DNA from: Elgaria multicarinata webbii
Lineage: Eukaryota > Chordata > Lepidosauria > Squamata > Anguidae
Length of the DNA: 64,000 nucleotides
Direction: 5' to 3'
Assembly: GCF_023053635.1 (NCBI RefSeq)
Contig: NC_086178.1
Span: 33,593,226 to 33,657,225, forward strand
How positions within the stretch are numbered: the stretch's first letter is position 1; the number at the start of each line of letters is the position of its first letter. Shown one piece after another: positions 14,901 to 20,094 of this stretch. A model generated the notes under the pieces. It did no database searches. It was given only the letters and a program-made list of their open reading frames with translations, and was not told the DNA's origin. A program made the position numbers and the translations under genes.

Positions 14901-15471
14901 CATGGGCTCCTTTTACTGGTGAACCATAGAGAGAGATAGGAAGTCTAAAGCATAGTTAATATGAAGTAAGACCCTGGATATTCAAGAGGATCTACACTAC
15001 TGCTTTATAGTGGAATAGTGCACTGGTAACTGTTGGGGAACATTACACATTCCATATAATGCTTTCAGAGTGTCATTTCCTGATTTTTATTCCACATTAT
15101 CCAAAATACTTTAACAAATGTCATTGTGCGTCCTACAAGGTATAAACACGCAAGAGGGATATAGCATTATCATGATGGGATTGTAATAATTATTATTATT
15201 ATTTATTGCATTTTTATACCGCCCAATAGCCGAAGCTCCCTGGGCGGTTCACAAAAACTAAAACAATTCAAAGTGTAAAACAAACAGTATAAAAACATGA
15301 TATAAAATACACATTAAAACGAATTAAAACATACCATAGATGATTAAAACATCCTGAAAACATTCTAAAATTTCACTGGCTAAATTTGACAAAAGGTATA
15401 GATCATACCCAGGGCTCAAATTAAACTTACTGGGTGAACCCACCTCACAGGGCTGTTGTGAGGATAAACTG

Positions 15472-15520
<49 letters not shown>

Positions 15521-16213
15521 AACGTCATCTGAGCAACTTTCAGCCTAGCTCAGATTTCCCCAAACAGGTACCGATCTATACCATGTGTCATAACCATACA
15601 ATCCCATCATGGTGAGGCTATATCTCTCTCTTGCGCGTTTATAGCTCCTACCACACACAATGACATTGTGGTAGTTTGGATAAATATGGAATAAAAAGCA
15701 GGAAACAACGCTAGAAACGTGGCATACGGAATACCGAATGTGTCCCAACAGTTATCAATGCACTTCAATACCGATAAAAAGCACTAGTGTAGGACTACAA
15801 CTCCCAGCAAGCATGGCTGGCAGATGCTGGGAATTGGAATTGTAGTCCGACACAACATGAGGGCACCAGGTAGGGGAAGGCTGCTTGAGCCCATAAGGAA
15901 GAAGGTGGAGGGCGAGAAACACGCAACGAGTAGATACAGTGGTCCCCACCCCCCGGTGCTGGATTCGCCGGCGGCCGGCTTGTAACTCACCCGCTTCGGC
16001 GTACGCCATGCGCAGCAGCCGGCCCAGAGTATTGAAAGAGCCGAGCGGCTCGCAGAGCTCCGACCGGCCGGCGGCAAACACCTCCACCTTGCAGGCGCCC
16101 GGGGCGCAGGCCACCAAGAGCGCATCCCGCCCGCAGCAGAAGACCGCCGGCTCCTGCCGCGTGGGCACCACCTGCTGCGAGCCGAACGGGTGCAAGTTGT
16201 AGAGCTGCACCAT
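300..16213 (-). CDS. HPS3: HPS3, BLOC-2 complex subunit 1 (5' ten coding exons, partial)
   Basis: HPS3 forms BLOC-2 with HPS5 and HPS6. BLOC-2 directs endosomal tubules to melanosomes and other lysosome-related organelles, and its loss causes Hermansky-Pudlak syndrome type 3. Ten coding exons were placed by similarity to the vertebrate protein and by AG/GT borders: 15991-16213, 12407-12901, 10987-11161, 9962-10050, 8284-8470, 6996-7077, 5117-5271, 4296-4404, 3113-3294 and 300-480. Lengths and phases agree and give 1878 bases, 626 codons. The human protein is about 1004 residues, so roughly the last 40% lies left of the window. The start is the ATG at 16213: it opens the conserved [10 protein letters not shown] and has a strong context (GACCATGG). 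No membrane segment is apparent, as expected for a cytosolic coat-like subunit. HLTF lies head to head upstream. Confidence 0.95.
855..2970 (+). mobile_element. Degraded L2/CR1-like LINE with internal deletion, in HPS3 intron 9
   Basis: A non-LTR retrotransposon antisense to HPS3. Readable pieces in order are an APE-type endonuclease ([13 protein letters not shown] near 920; GDFNIHAE near 1261; a DHFLV-like piece near 1470), the start of reverse transcriptase ([19 protein letters not shown] near 2290-2365), then directly the C-terminal domain ([10 protein letters not shown] near 2366-2400, [18 protein letters not shown]). The catalytic YxDD region is absent: sequence jumps from the RT N-terminus to the C-terminus near 2366. 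Several frame breaks separate the pieces. The 3' end has an ATAA repeat tail (2936-2970). Exact family assignment is uncertain. Confidence 0.85.
3113..3294 (-). CDS. HPS3: HPS3 coding exon 9
   Basis: A 182-base exon for residues 506-566. It begins [14 protein letters not shown], then [19 protein letters not shown], and ends [14 protein letters not shown]. The acceptor is CCCTAG and the donor CAG|GTTTGG, phase 2. The helix-rich character fits the alpha-solenoid part of the protein, which is an inference. Confidence 0.95.
3405..3490 (+). mobile_element. Partial small MITE (AATCCTATGCATG family)
   Basis: Begins GGGTGCAGCCCTATGCATGC and contains the segment ACAACTCCCATCATCCCCAG, both also found in the copies at 9567, 14073 and 24324. 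Only the left terminal repeat is clear. Confidence 0.5.
4296..4404 (-). CDS. HPS3: HPS3 coding exon 8
   Basis: A 109-base exon for residues 469-505. The conserved end is [19 protein letters not shown]; the first half ([17 protein letters not shown]) is poorly conserved, so the exon is easy to miss. The acceptor is CTTTCAG and the donor ATG|GTATTG. Its length equals that expected for the human exon, and its phases (2 in, 0 out) link exons 7 and 9 exactly. Confidence 0.92.
5117..5271 (-). CDS. HPS3: HPS3 coding exon 7
   Basis: Residues 418-469, with [20 protein letters not shown] and [16 protein letters not shown], closely matching the vertebrate family. The acceptor is TTTGCAG and the donor CT|GTAAGT, leaving phase 2. 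Confidence 0.95.
5358..5469 (+). mobile_element. hAT-like non-autonomous element (112 bp)
   Basis: The ends read CAGAAGCAGGCAACC and, inverted, CAGGGGTAGGCCACC. They are flanked by degraded 8-base duplications, GCTTACAC and ACTTATAG (5 of 8 equal). It is inserted in HPS3 intron 6. The middle carries the familiar GGGATGATGGGAGTTGTAAT segment. Confidence 0.6.
5470..6995 (-). other. Remainder of HPS3 intron 6
   Basis: No coding exon fits between exon 7 and exon 6. A fragment of another dispersed repeat (CTCTTTCAGCACATGGGCC, about 6350-6440) is present. The rest shows no structure I can name. Confidence 0.5.
6996..7077 (-). CDS. HPS3: HPS3 coding exon 6
   Basis: An 82-base exon for residues 390-417: [19 protein letters not shown], then PYIDTTLK, almost identical to the human segment. 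The acceptor is CCCTTAG. The donor AAG|GTGCAC is weak after position +3. Phase 0 follows. Confidence 0.93.
7385..7875 (-). mobile_element. LINE 3' fragment (L2/CR1-like) in HPS3 intron 5
   Basis: Reads as a minus-strand LINE 3' end. It starts with ATTTATTTAATTTGCACCCC and contains GGCATTCCACAGCCAGGGAG and AAGCCGTAGAAGATTTTATA. On the minus strand these encode the decayed reverse-transcriptase C-terminus ([11 protein letters not shown]-like). It is heavily decayed. Confidence 0.6.
8284..8470 (-). CDS. HPS3: HPS3 coding exon 5
   Basis: Residues 328-390. This is one of the best conserved parts of the protein here: [18 protein letters not shown] and [14 protein letters not shown]. The acceptor is CATCTAG and the donor AAG|GTATTT, phase 2. 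The first residues ([10 protein letters not shown]) are variable compared with mammals. Confidence 0.95.
8513..8598 (+). repeat. Dispersed repeat (GCAATCCTAAACACACTTAC family)
   Basis: Contains GGCTGCAATCCTAAACACAC, a middle with CCATTAGGACTCAAC and an end TGAGTAAACACGCACAGGAT. Related copies occur at 18225-18302, 18630-18890, 19553-19634, 22788-22850 and 42180-42262. It is partly palindromic, as expected for a small DNA element or a LINE end; class unknown. Confidence 0.5.
8935..9130. repeat. GTTCACACAxAACA / GGGTTGTTGTTGGGTT repeat
   Basis: Contains GGTTCACACACAACAC at the left and TTGTTGTTGGGTTGTGAACG at the right, an inverted arrangement of about 16 bases. The same words appear at 40644-41276, 48890-49250 and 54420-54610. 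It is a probable non-autonomous DNA transposon in HPS3 intron 4. Confidence 0.5.
9567..9655. mobile_element. Small MITE (AATCCTATGCATG family)
   Basis: Left end GGGTGCAATTGTATGCATG, middle AAAACTCCCAGCATGCCCCA. The right terminal repeat is decayed. It lies in HPS3 intron 4. Confidence 0.5.
9962..10050 (-). CDS. HPS3: HPS3 coding exon 4
   Basis: An 89-base exon for residues 298-328. It reads [18 protein letters not shown] and then [13 protein letters not shown]. The acceptor is TTTCTAG and the donor CAG|GTATGT, leaving phase 1. It was found by joining phases with the neighbouring exons. Confidence 0.93.
10385..10800 (+). mobile_element. LINE 3' fragment (L2/CR1-like) in HPS3 intron 3
   Basis: Decayed reverse-transcriptase C-terminus and 3' UTR: CACTGGTTGCCTATTAGCTA encodes the HWLPI-like word, and AAAGCCCTAAACAACTTGGG the KALNNLG word. 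Then GGGCCTTCTCTGTAGCGGCA follows. It is antisense to HPS3, with many breaks. Confidence 0.7.
10987..11161 (-). CDS. HPS3: HPS3 coding exon 3
   Basis: Residues 240-298. It carries the conserved stretch [18 protein letters not shown] followed by TVTLESTGL, and ends RYVLYR with donor CAG|GTAACA. The exon is 175 bases and leaves phase 2. Confidence 0.95.
11604..11772. mobile_element. Palindromic MITE (169 bp) in HPS3 intron 2
   Basis: Ends AGGGTGACCATAT and, inverted, AGGCTGACCCTAT. The arms continue to pair through GGACAGGGCTCC against GGACCAGGCTCC and the CTTTAACTGTTGT / ACAACTGTTAAAG words, so nearly the whole element is a hairpin. No clear target duplication. Confidence 0.65.
11773..12406 (-). 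other. Rest of HPS3 intron 2
   Basis: Low-information sequence with a G-run (11934-11943) and C-rich tracts (11886-11900). I see no exon or recognisable element. Confidence 0.4.
12407..12901 (-). CDS. HPS3: HPS3 coding exon 2
   Basis: This 495-base exon encodes residues 75-240, beginning [16 protein letters not shown] after the acceptor TTTTTCAG. It contains [17 protein letters not shown] and the clathrin-box region [10 protein letters not shown]. In the human protein that motif reads LLDFE, so the first position is changed here. The 3' part ([12 protein letters not shown]) diverges from mammals. The donor is AAG|GTTAGT, phase 1. Confidence 0.95.
13143..13433. mobile_element. Large inverted-repeat element in HPS3 intron 1
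   Basis: A 166-base unit (13143-13309) with ends CTATACCAAGCAGGATAT and ATATCCTGCTTGGTGTAG is followed at once by an inverted, shortened copy (to 13433) with the same outer end. The outer arms pair over about 115 bases, for example GGCAGGAGCCACACTACTGC against its complement near 13360. This is a composite fold-back DNA element. Confidence 0.7.
14073..14167. mobile_element. Complete 95-bp MITE with 28-base inverted ends
   Basis: Left end TAAGGGCGTAATCCTATGCA and inverted right end TAAGGTGCAATCCTATGCA, continuing to TTTAGAC on both sides. The middle holds AGCTGTAGGACTTTTTTCTG. It is the best preserved copy of this family in the window. Confidence 0.7.
14255..14345 (+). mobile_element. L2-like LINE 3' end
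   Basis: Contains CCACCCAGAGAGCTTTGGCT, then ATTGAGCAGTATAAAAATGC and an AATAAACAATAA tail. Similar plus-strand ends lie at 19120-19245, 26190-26268, 28300-28375 and 38340-38410, and minus-strand ends elsewhere. Confidence 0.55.
14560..14700 (+). mobile_element. Possible LINE 3' end
   Basis: T-rich 3'-UTR-like sequence ending AAAATAAATAAATAAATC. It resembles LINE 3' tails but has little diagnostic sequence. Confidence 0.35.
15186..15360 (-). mobile_element. L2-like LINE 3' end inside the fold-back element
   Basis: Reads ATTATTATTTATTGCATTTT, then ACCGCCCAATAGCCGAAGCT and CTGGGCGGTTCACAAAAAC, a minus-strand LINE end, followed by A-rich 3'-UTR sequence. Confidence 0.6.
15405..15475 (+). mobile_element. 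tRNA-derived SINE fragment
   Basis: Contains CCACCTCACAGGGCTGTTGT and GAGGATAAACTGAGG, the middle of the SINE also seen at 25236, 26868 and 30645. It runs directly into the (TG)n repeat. Confidence 0.5.
15474..15519 (+). repeat. (TG)n microsatellite
   Basis: About 22 TG units in an almost pure run, 470 bases from HPS3 exon 1. Probably length-polymorphic. Confidence 0.9.
15991..16213 (-). CDS. HPS3: HPS3 coding exon 1
   Basis: Encodes residues 1-75, starting [16 protein letters not shown] and ending in [15 protein letters not shown]. The donor is G|GTGAGT, leaving phase 1. The exon is GC-rich, with many CpGs, like a CpG-island first exon. The middle ([19 protein letters not shown]) is recognisably the vertebrate N-terminus with substitutions. 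The reading frame stays open upstream of the ATG for another 58 codons. Confidence 0.95.
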
Positions 16214-16420
16214 GGTCCCCGCTGGGCCTGGCGCCGCCGGGGCCCCCGAACCAGACCGCTTCGCCTCCAGTCGCGGCTGCTGCCACAACGGCCGCTTCCG
16301 CAGCGGGCCCCGCCCCTCGCCGGTCAGCTGGAAGGAAGCGTCAGCAGCGCCCCCGAACCCAGCCACGGCTTCCCATAACGGCAGCATCTTGGCCGCTGCC
16401 GCCGTCCTAAAGGGAATTCA
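16214..16420 (-). promoter_or_regulatory. HPS3: HPS3 GC-rich 5' flank / 5' UTR
   Basis: This CpG-rich segment directly precedes the HPS3 start. It includes a CCAAGATGCTGCC stretch (around 16380-16392) that resembles a YY1-type element overlapping an upstream ATG. No TATA box is seen. The transcription start cannot be placed from sequence alone. Confidence 0.45.
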
Positions 16421-16439
16421 TTTATAGCAGTGACCGGGC

Positions 16440-16600
16440 TATAACAGCCTGCGGTTCTGAGCCTTTCCTGGGAGTAAGCCCCCACTGAGTTCAGCTGAGC
16501 TTCCTCAGTAGTGACGGGAAGACGCTCTGCACATGCTCTTTGACTCGTATAGTCCGGGACTCAGCCGAGATCTTAAAAAAAAAAGAAAAAAGAATGTGTT
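16440..16600. repeat. Dispersed repeat copy A near the HPS3 5' end
   Basis: Contains GGGAGTAAGCCCCCACTGAG, TCTGCACATGCTCTTTGACT and GACTCAGCCGAGATCTTAAA. It is a diverged direct repeat of 18630-18800 on the other side of the LINE. Confidence 0.5.
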
Positions 16601-16721
16601 CCTCCTTTCTTGGAAGGAAATCTCAGGGGGTAGTATCCTACGCAGAGTGGTTCCATTGAAATGACACTTAAGTTAGCCCCAAGTAACATGAGTCCTATTC
16701 ATTTCAATGAATTTACTCTAT

Positions 16722-18121
16722 TTTATTTATTTATTTATTTATTTATTTAGAATATATACCGCTCCCCATTGAAAAATTTCAGAGTGGTCAGTGTACAAGG
16801 TAAATGAAAATAAAAACAGAATAAAACAGTTAAAACAAAATTTAAAAGAAGCAAAAACGGAAATCAAGGCTGCATGTTAAAGAAAGGCTTCTTGGAATAA
16901 AGATGTTTTCAGGAGGCGCTGAAAGGAGTACAAGGTTGGCGCCTGCCTGACCTCCAGAGGCAGGGAATTCCACAGGAGGGGCACCACCACGCTGAAGGCT
17001 CTTTCCCTGGTGGATTCCAATCGGAGGATTCCAACCAGGAGCAGGCCCTCGGATGACCTCAGTGACCCGGCAGGTTGGTAAGGGAGAAGGCCCTCTCTCA
17101 GGTATCCTGGTCCCAAGTTGTTTAGGGCTTTGTACACAAGTACAAGAACCTTAAACCTGGCCCGGTAGCGAATAGGCAGCCAGTGCAGTTCCCTCGGCAG
17201 AGGAGTTACATGCTGGAAAGGGGCAGCTCCAGACAACAGCCGAGCTGCAGCATTCTGCACTAGCTCCAGCTTCCGGAGCAGCTTCAAGGGCAGCCCCACA
17301 TAGAGCGCGTTGCAGTAATCCAATCTTGAGGTTACCAATGCCTGTACCACCGTGGTCAAGCTACCCTGTCCAGGAAAGGCCGTAGTTGGCGAACCAGCCG
17401 AAGATGGTAAAAGGCACTCCGAGCCGTGGCGGCTACTTGAGCCTCCAACGACAGAAATGGGTCTAAGAGTACCCCCAAACTACGAACCTGTTCTTTCAGA
17501 GGCAGTGCAACCCCATCCAGAACAGGCAAGGAGCCTGTCTCCCAGACTCGGGAACCACTCACCCACAGGGCTTCCGTCTTGCCAGGATTCAGTCTCAGTT
17601 TATTGGCCCTCAGCCAGCCCATTACTGAGTCTAGGCACTGGTCCAGGACCTGCACAGCCTCACCTGATTCAGTTGTCACAGGGAGATAGAGCTGCGTGTC
17701 ATCAGCATATTGATGGCATTTAGCTTCAAATCCCCTAATGACCACTCCCAATGGCTTCATATAGATGTTAAATAACATTGGGGACAAGATGGTGCCCTGT
17801 GGCACTCCATAGCTCAATTGCCAAGAGGCTGAGGACTGGTCACCCAATGCTACTCTCTGAAACGACCCCGTAGGTAGGACCGGAACCACTGTAACACAGT
17901 GCCTCTGATGCCCATCCCACGGAGTCAATCCAGGAGGATACCATGGTCAATGGTATCAAAAGCTGCAGAGAGATCGAGCAGGATTAACAGGGTTGCATTC
18001 CCCCTGTCCCTCTCTTGATAAAGGTCATCCATGAGGGCGACCAAGGCTGATTCAGTCCCGTAACCAGATCGGAACCCAGACTGGTATGGATCTAGATAAT
18101 CAGTATCCTCCAAGAGTGCAT
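16722..18121 (-). mobile_element. 5'-truncated L2/CR1-like LINE between HPS3 and HLTF
   Basis: Reverse transcriptase on the minus strand. It begins near 18115 ([20 protein letters not shown]), then [29 protein letters not shown], the catalytic YADDTQLYLPV (17698-17709) and the C-terminus [13 protein letters not shown] and HWLPIRYRARFKVLVLVYKA, ending with a TTTA-repeat tail (16722-16745). Only about two frame breaks separate three long open pieces, so it is younger than the copy at 855. It is truncated at the 5' side within the RT. Confidence 0.9.
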
Positions 18122-18179
18122 AAGATGAACATTGGATATTACCCAGTGAGTTTGATGGGCTAACTATCGTTACTTGGGA

Positions 18180-18900
18180 GTAAGGCTTCTTGAATTCAGT
18201 GAATCATTCTGCTGAGTAAAGCTGCCATCCTATATACTCCTACTAGAGAGTAAGTCCCACTGGACTCAATGGGGCTTGCTACTGAGTAGTGTGCCATCCT
18301 TAGAGAGGCCCTGCTAGGACTCTCGGCCTCACACCAGGAAGCCCTACCATTTCTTCAGAGAAAGATCTGCTCCTGCAGTCCTGGGCCTAGGATTGGGCTG
18401 CAACTGCAGAAGATAGACTGCACTTTCCGGCAGTGGTGGTGGTGGGAAGTATTCTGCACATGCAGAGGGCTCATAAGGTTATATTTTAAAAGAAGCATAT
18501 GCCACTAATATGCATTTTTACTCAGAAATAACAGTCAGGGCATTGCATCTTTTAAAATTTATATCTCATCTTTCCCCACAATTGTGCCCAAGACAGCTAA
18601 GAACAAGTAAAATACAACACGATCCAATTACTTGGGAGTACGCCTCCTTGCACTCAATGAATTTTTGGAATAAACTGACCTAGGATCCGGCTGCACATGT
18701 GTAAGATAGACTATGCTTACTGAGTAGTGAGGGAAAATCACTCTGCACATGCTTATTGACTCATGTAGTCTAGGTCTCAGCCTAGGCCTTAAAAACACAA
18801 TTCTCAGTGAGTTTACTTGGAAATAAGACTTCTTGAATTCAATGGATCTTTCTTCTGAATAAACACGCATAGGATTGCACTGCGCATCCCTGCTGTGTAA
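18180..18900. repeat. Dispersed repeat copies B near HLTF
   Basis: Several successive copies of the GAGTAAGTCCCACTGGACTC / GCAATCCTA repeat (18225-18302, 18630-18700, 18800-18890) and a partner of the 16440 copy (CTCTGCACATGCTTATTGAC, near 18740). Part of the HPS3-HLTF intergenic region; no coding capacity. Confidence 0.5.
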
Positions 18901-18999
18901 TTTTTCTCTGGCCTTGTGGCCTAGCATGGCACAGCATCCAACATATACTTATACGGTCTTTCTCTATATACACCAAATCAATTCCTGAGATCTTCTAAA

Positions 19000-19245
19000 G
19001 AAGCCTTGATCAACAGCATGTTGGTCAAGTAAGGCAACTGTGGTGAACTTTAGACTCCTCTTGAAGACACCTATTTACTCAGGTTTTCCCGGATGTGTAA
19101 TTGCACTCTGCTGTTCTGCATTGGCTTTTACATTGTATTTTGTGTATTTCTTATGTAAACAGCTTAGAGAACTTGTGCTATCACGCAGCATATTTTTATG
19201 AACTGCCCAGAAAGCTTTGGCTATTACAGTATAGAAATGTATTAT
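19000..19245 (+). mobile_element. LINE 3' fragment (L2-like)
   Basis: Contains AGACTCCTCTTGAAGACACC (the decayed RT C-terminal word) and GAACTGCCCAGAAAGCTTTG, then TAGAAATGTATTAT. Intergenic, about 0.8 kb before HLTF. Confidence 0.55.
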
Positions 19246-19855
19246 ACATACTGTGTATGCACAGTTATTTCAAAGGAACAATTTACATATAATTATAAAG
19301 AGATTCTCCAAATGTCAAGATTATTGACACCAGAAACCTCCCATTCCCACCCCCAGAGAAAATTATGAGGCATGCTACACAGATCAATTCTTATTTATAA
19401 CAAAATGCAGTAGATCACTGTGTGTGTTTTAAAAAATTAAAATACTTTATCATTTTATTACATTTATATAAAAAAAGTACAAAATAAAACCAATCAAAAA
19501 TATTGTCTGATTTCCGAATTAAATGCTATGGTGCATGCTCAATAGCAGCAGCTAAGGCTGCAATCCGATAGACACTTTCCCAGTGGTTTACTCAATGGGG
19601 TTTACTTCTGAGTAGCCACGTAAAGGATTGCAAAGTAAAGCACCCGAGCAAGAACAAAAGGTGGGGGACCGGAAGACATATCGCCATTTGCAAACAAGCA
19701 TCAACGCACGTGCATTCTTTTGGACACGCCTACCTGCAAATTTGCTTCCGAAACCCAACGTGCCCCGCCCTCACTTTCGTTCTAGCAGCTGGTTGGATGG
19801 CAGCCGCCGGGAAAATGAAGATCCGGCCATGAATTTTGTGTGTTGTGTCAAGTAG

Positions 19856-19949
19856 CCAATAGGTACAGCAGACATAAGGTCAACCCGCCTGACTTGCACT
19901 CTCTCGATGCCTTATTGGTTCAAAGCTCAGGAGAGCTTCCATCTATTGG
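19856..19949 (+). promoter_or_regulatory. HLTF: HLTF promoter region with three CCAAT boxes
   Basis: One direct CCAAT (19856-19860) and two inverted ATTGG boxes (19914-19918 and 19945-19949) lie within 94 bases, 125-220 bases before the HLTF start codon. There is no convincing TATA box. Clustered CCAAT boxes in a GC-rich, TATA-less setting are typical of NF-Y-driven housekeeping promoters. The role is inferred; the motifs are seen. Confidence 0.6.
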
Positions 19950-20074
19950 GAGTTGCAGCTGTTCGTTCAGTCGGGTCAGCCTATGGGAAAGCAAAGAGTT
20001 AGAGCGGCGGCCGTTTTCCCTGCGGCGGGCATTTTCGTTGCTCTCTAGCGGCATAGCGGACTTAAGGGATCGTC

Positions 20075-20094
20075 ATGGCTTGGAGGTTCCTGAG
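20075..20094 (+). CDS. HLTF: HLTF coding exon 1
   Basis: Only six codons plus two bases (MAWRFL), followed by donor AG|GTGGGT. The human first coding exon (MSWMFK) has the same length and phase, which supports this start. It lies in a GC-rich, CpG-containing segment downstream of three CCAAT boxes. Confidence 0.85.

Larger units (their letters stand above)
14996..15794. mobile_element. Fold-back element with about 190-base inverted arms, in HPS3 intron 1
   Basis: The left arm (14996-15182, CTACACTACTGCTTTATAG to CATGATGGGATTGT) is the inverted copy of the right arm (about 15594-15794, ACAATCCCATCATGGTGAGG to CACTAGTGTAG). Shared words include TTTTTATTCCA, ATGTCATTGTG and CGCAAGAG. The interior holds an L2-like end (15186-15360), a tRNA-SINE fragment and a (TG)n run. 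The arm tips resemble the middle of the element at 13143. Confidence 0.7.

Noticed and set aside
16190-16427. Plus-strand open frames over the HPS3 first exon
   Set aside because: They are antisense shadows of a CpG-rich exon and 5' flank.
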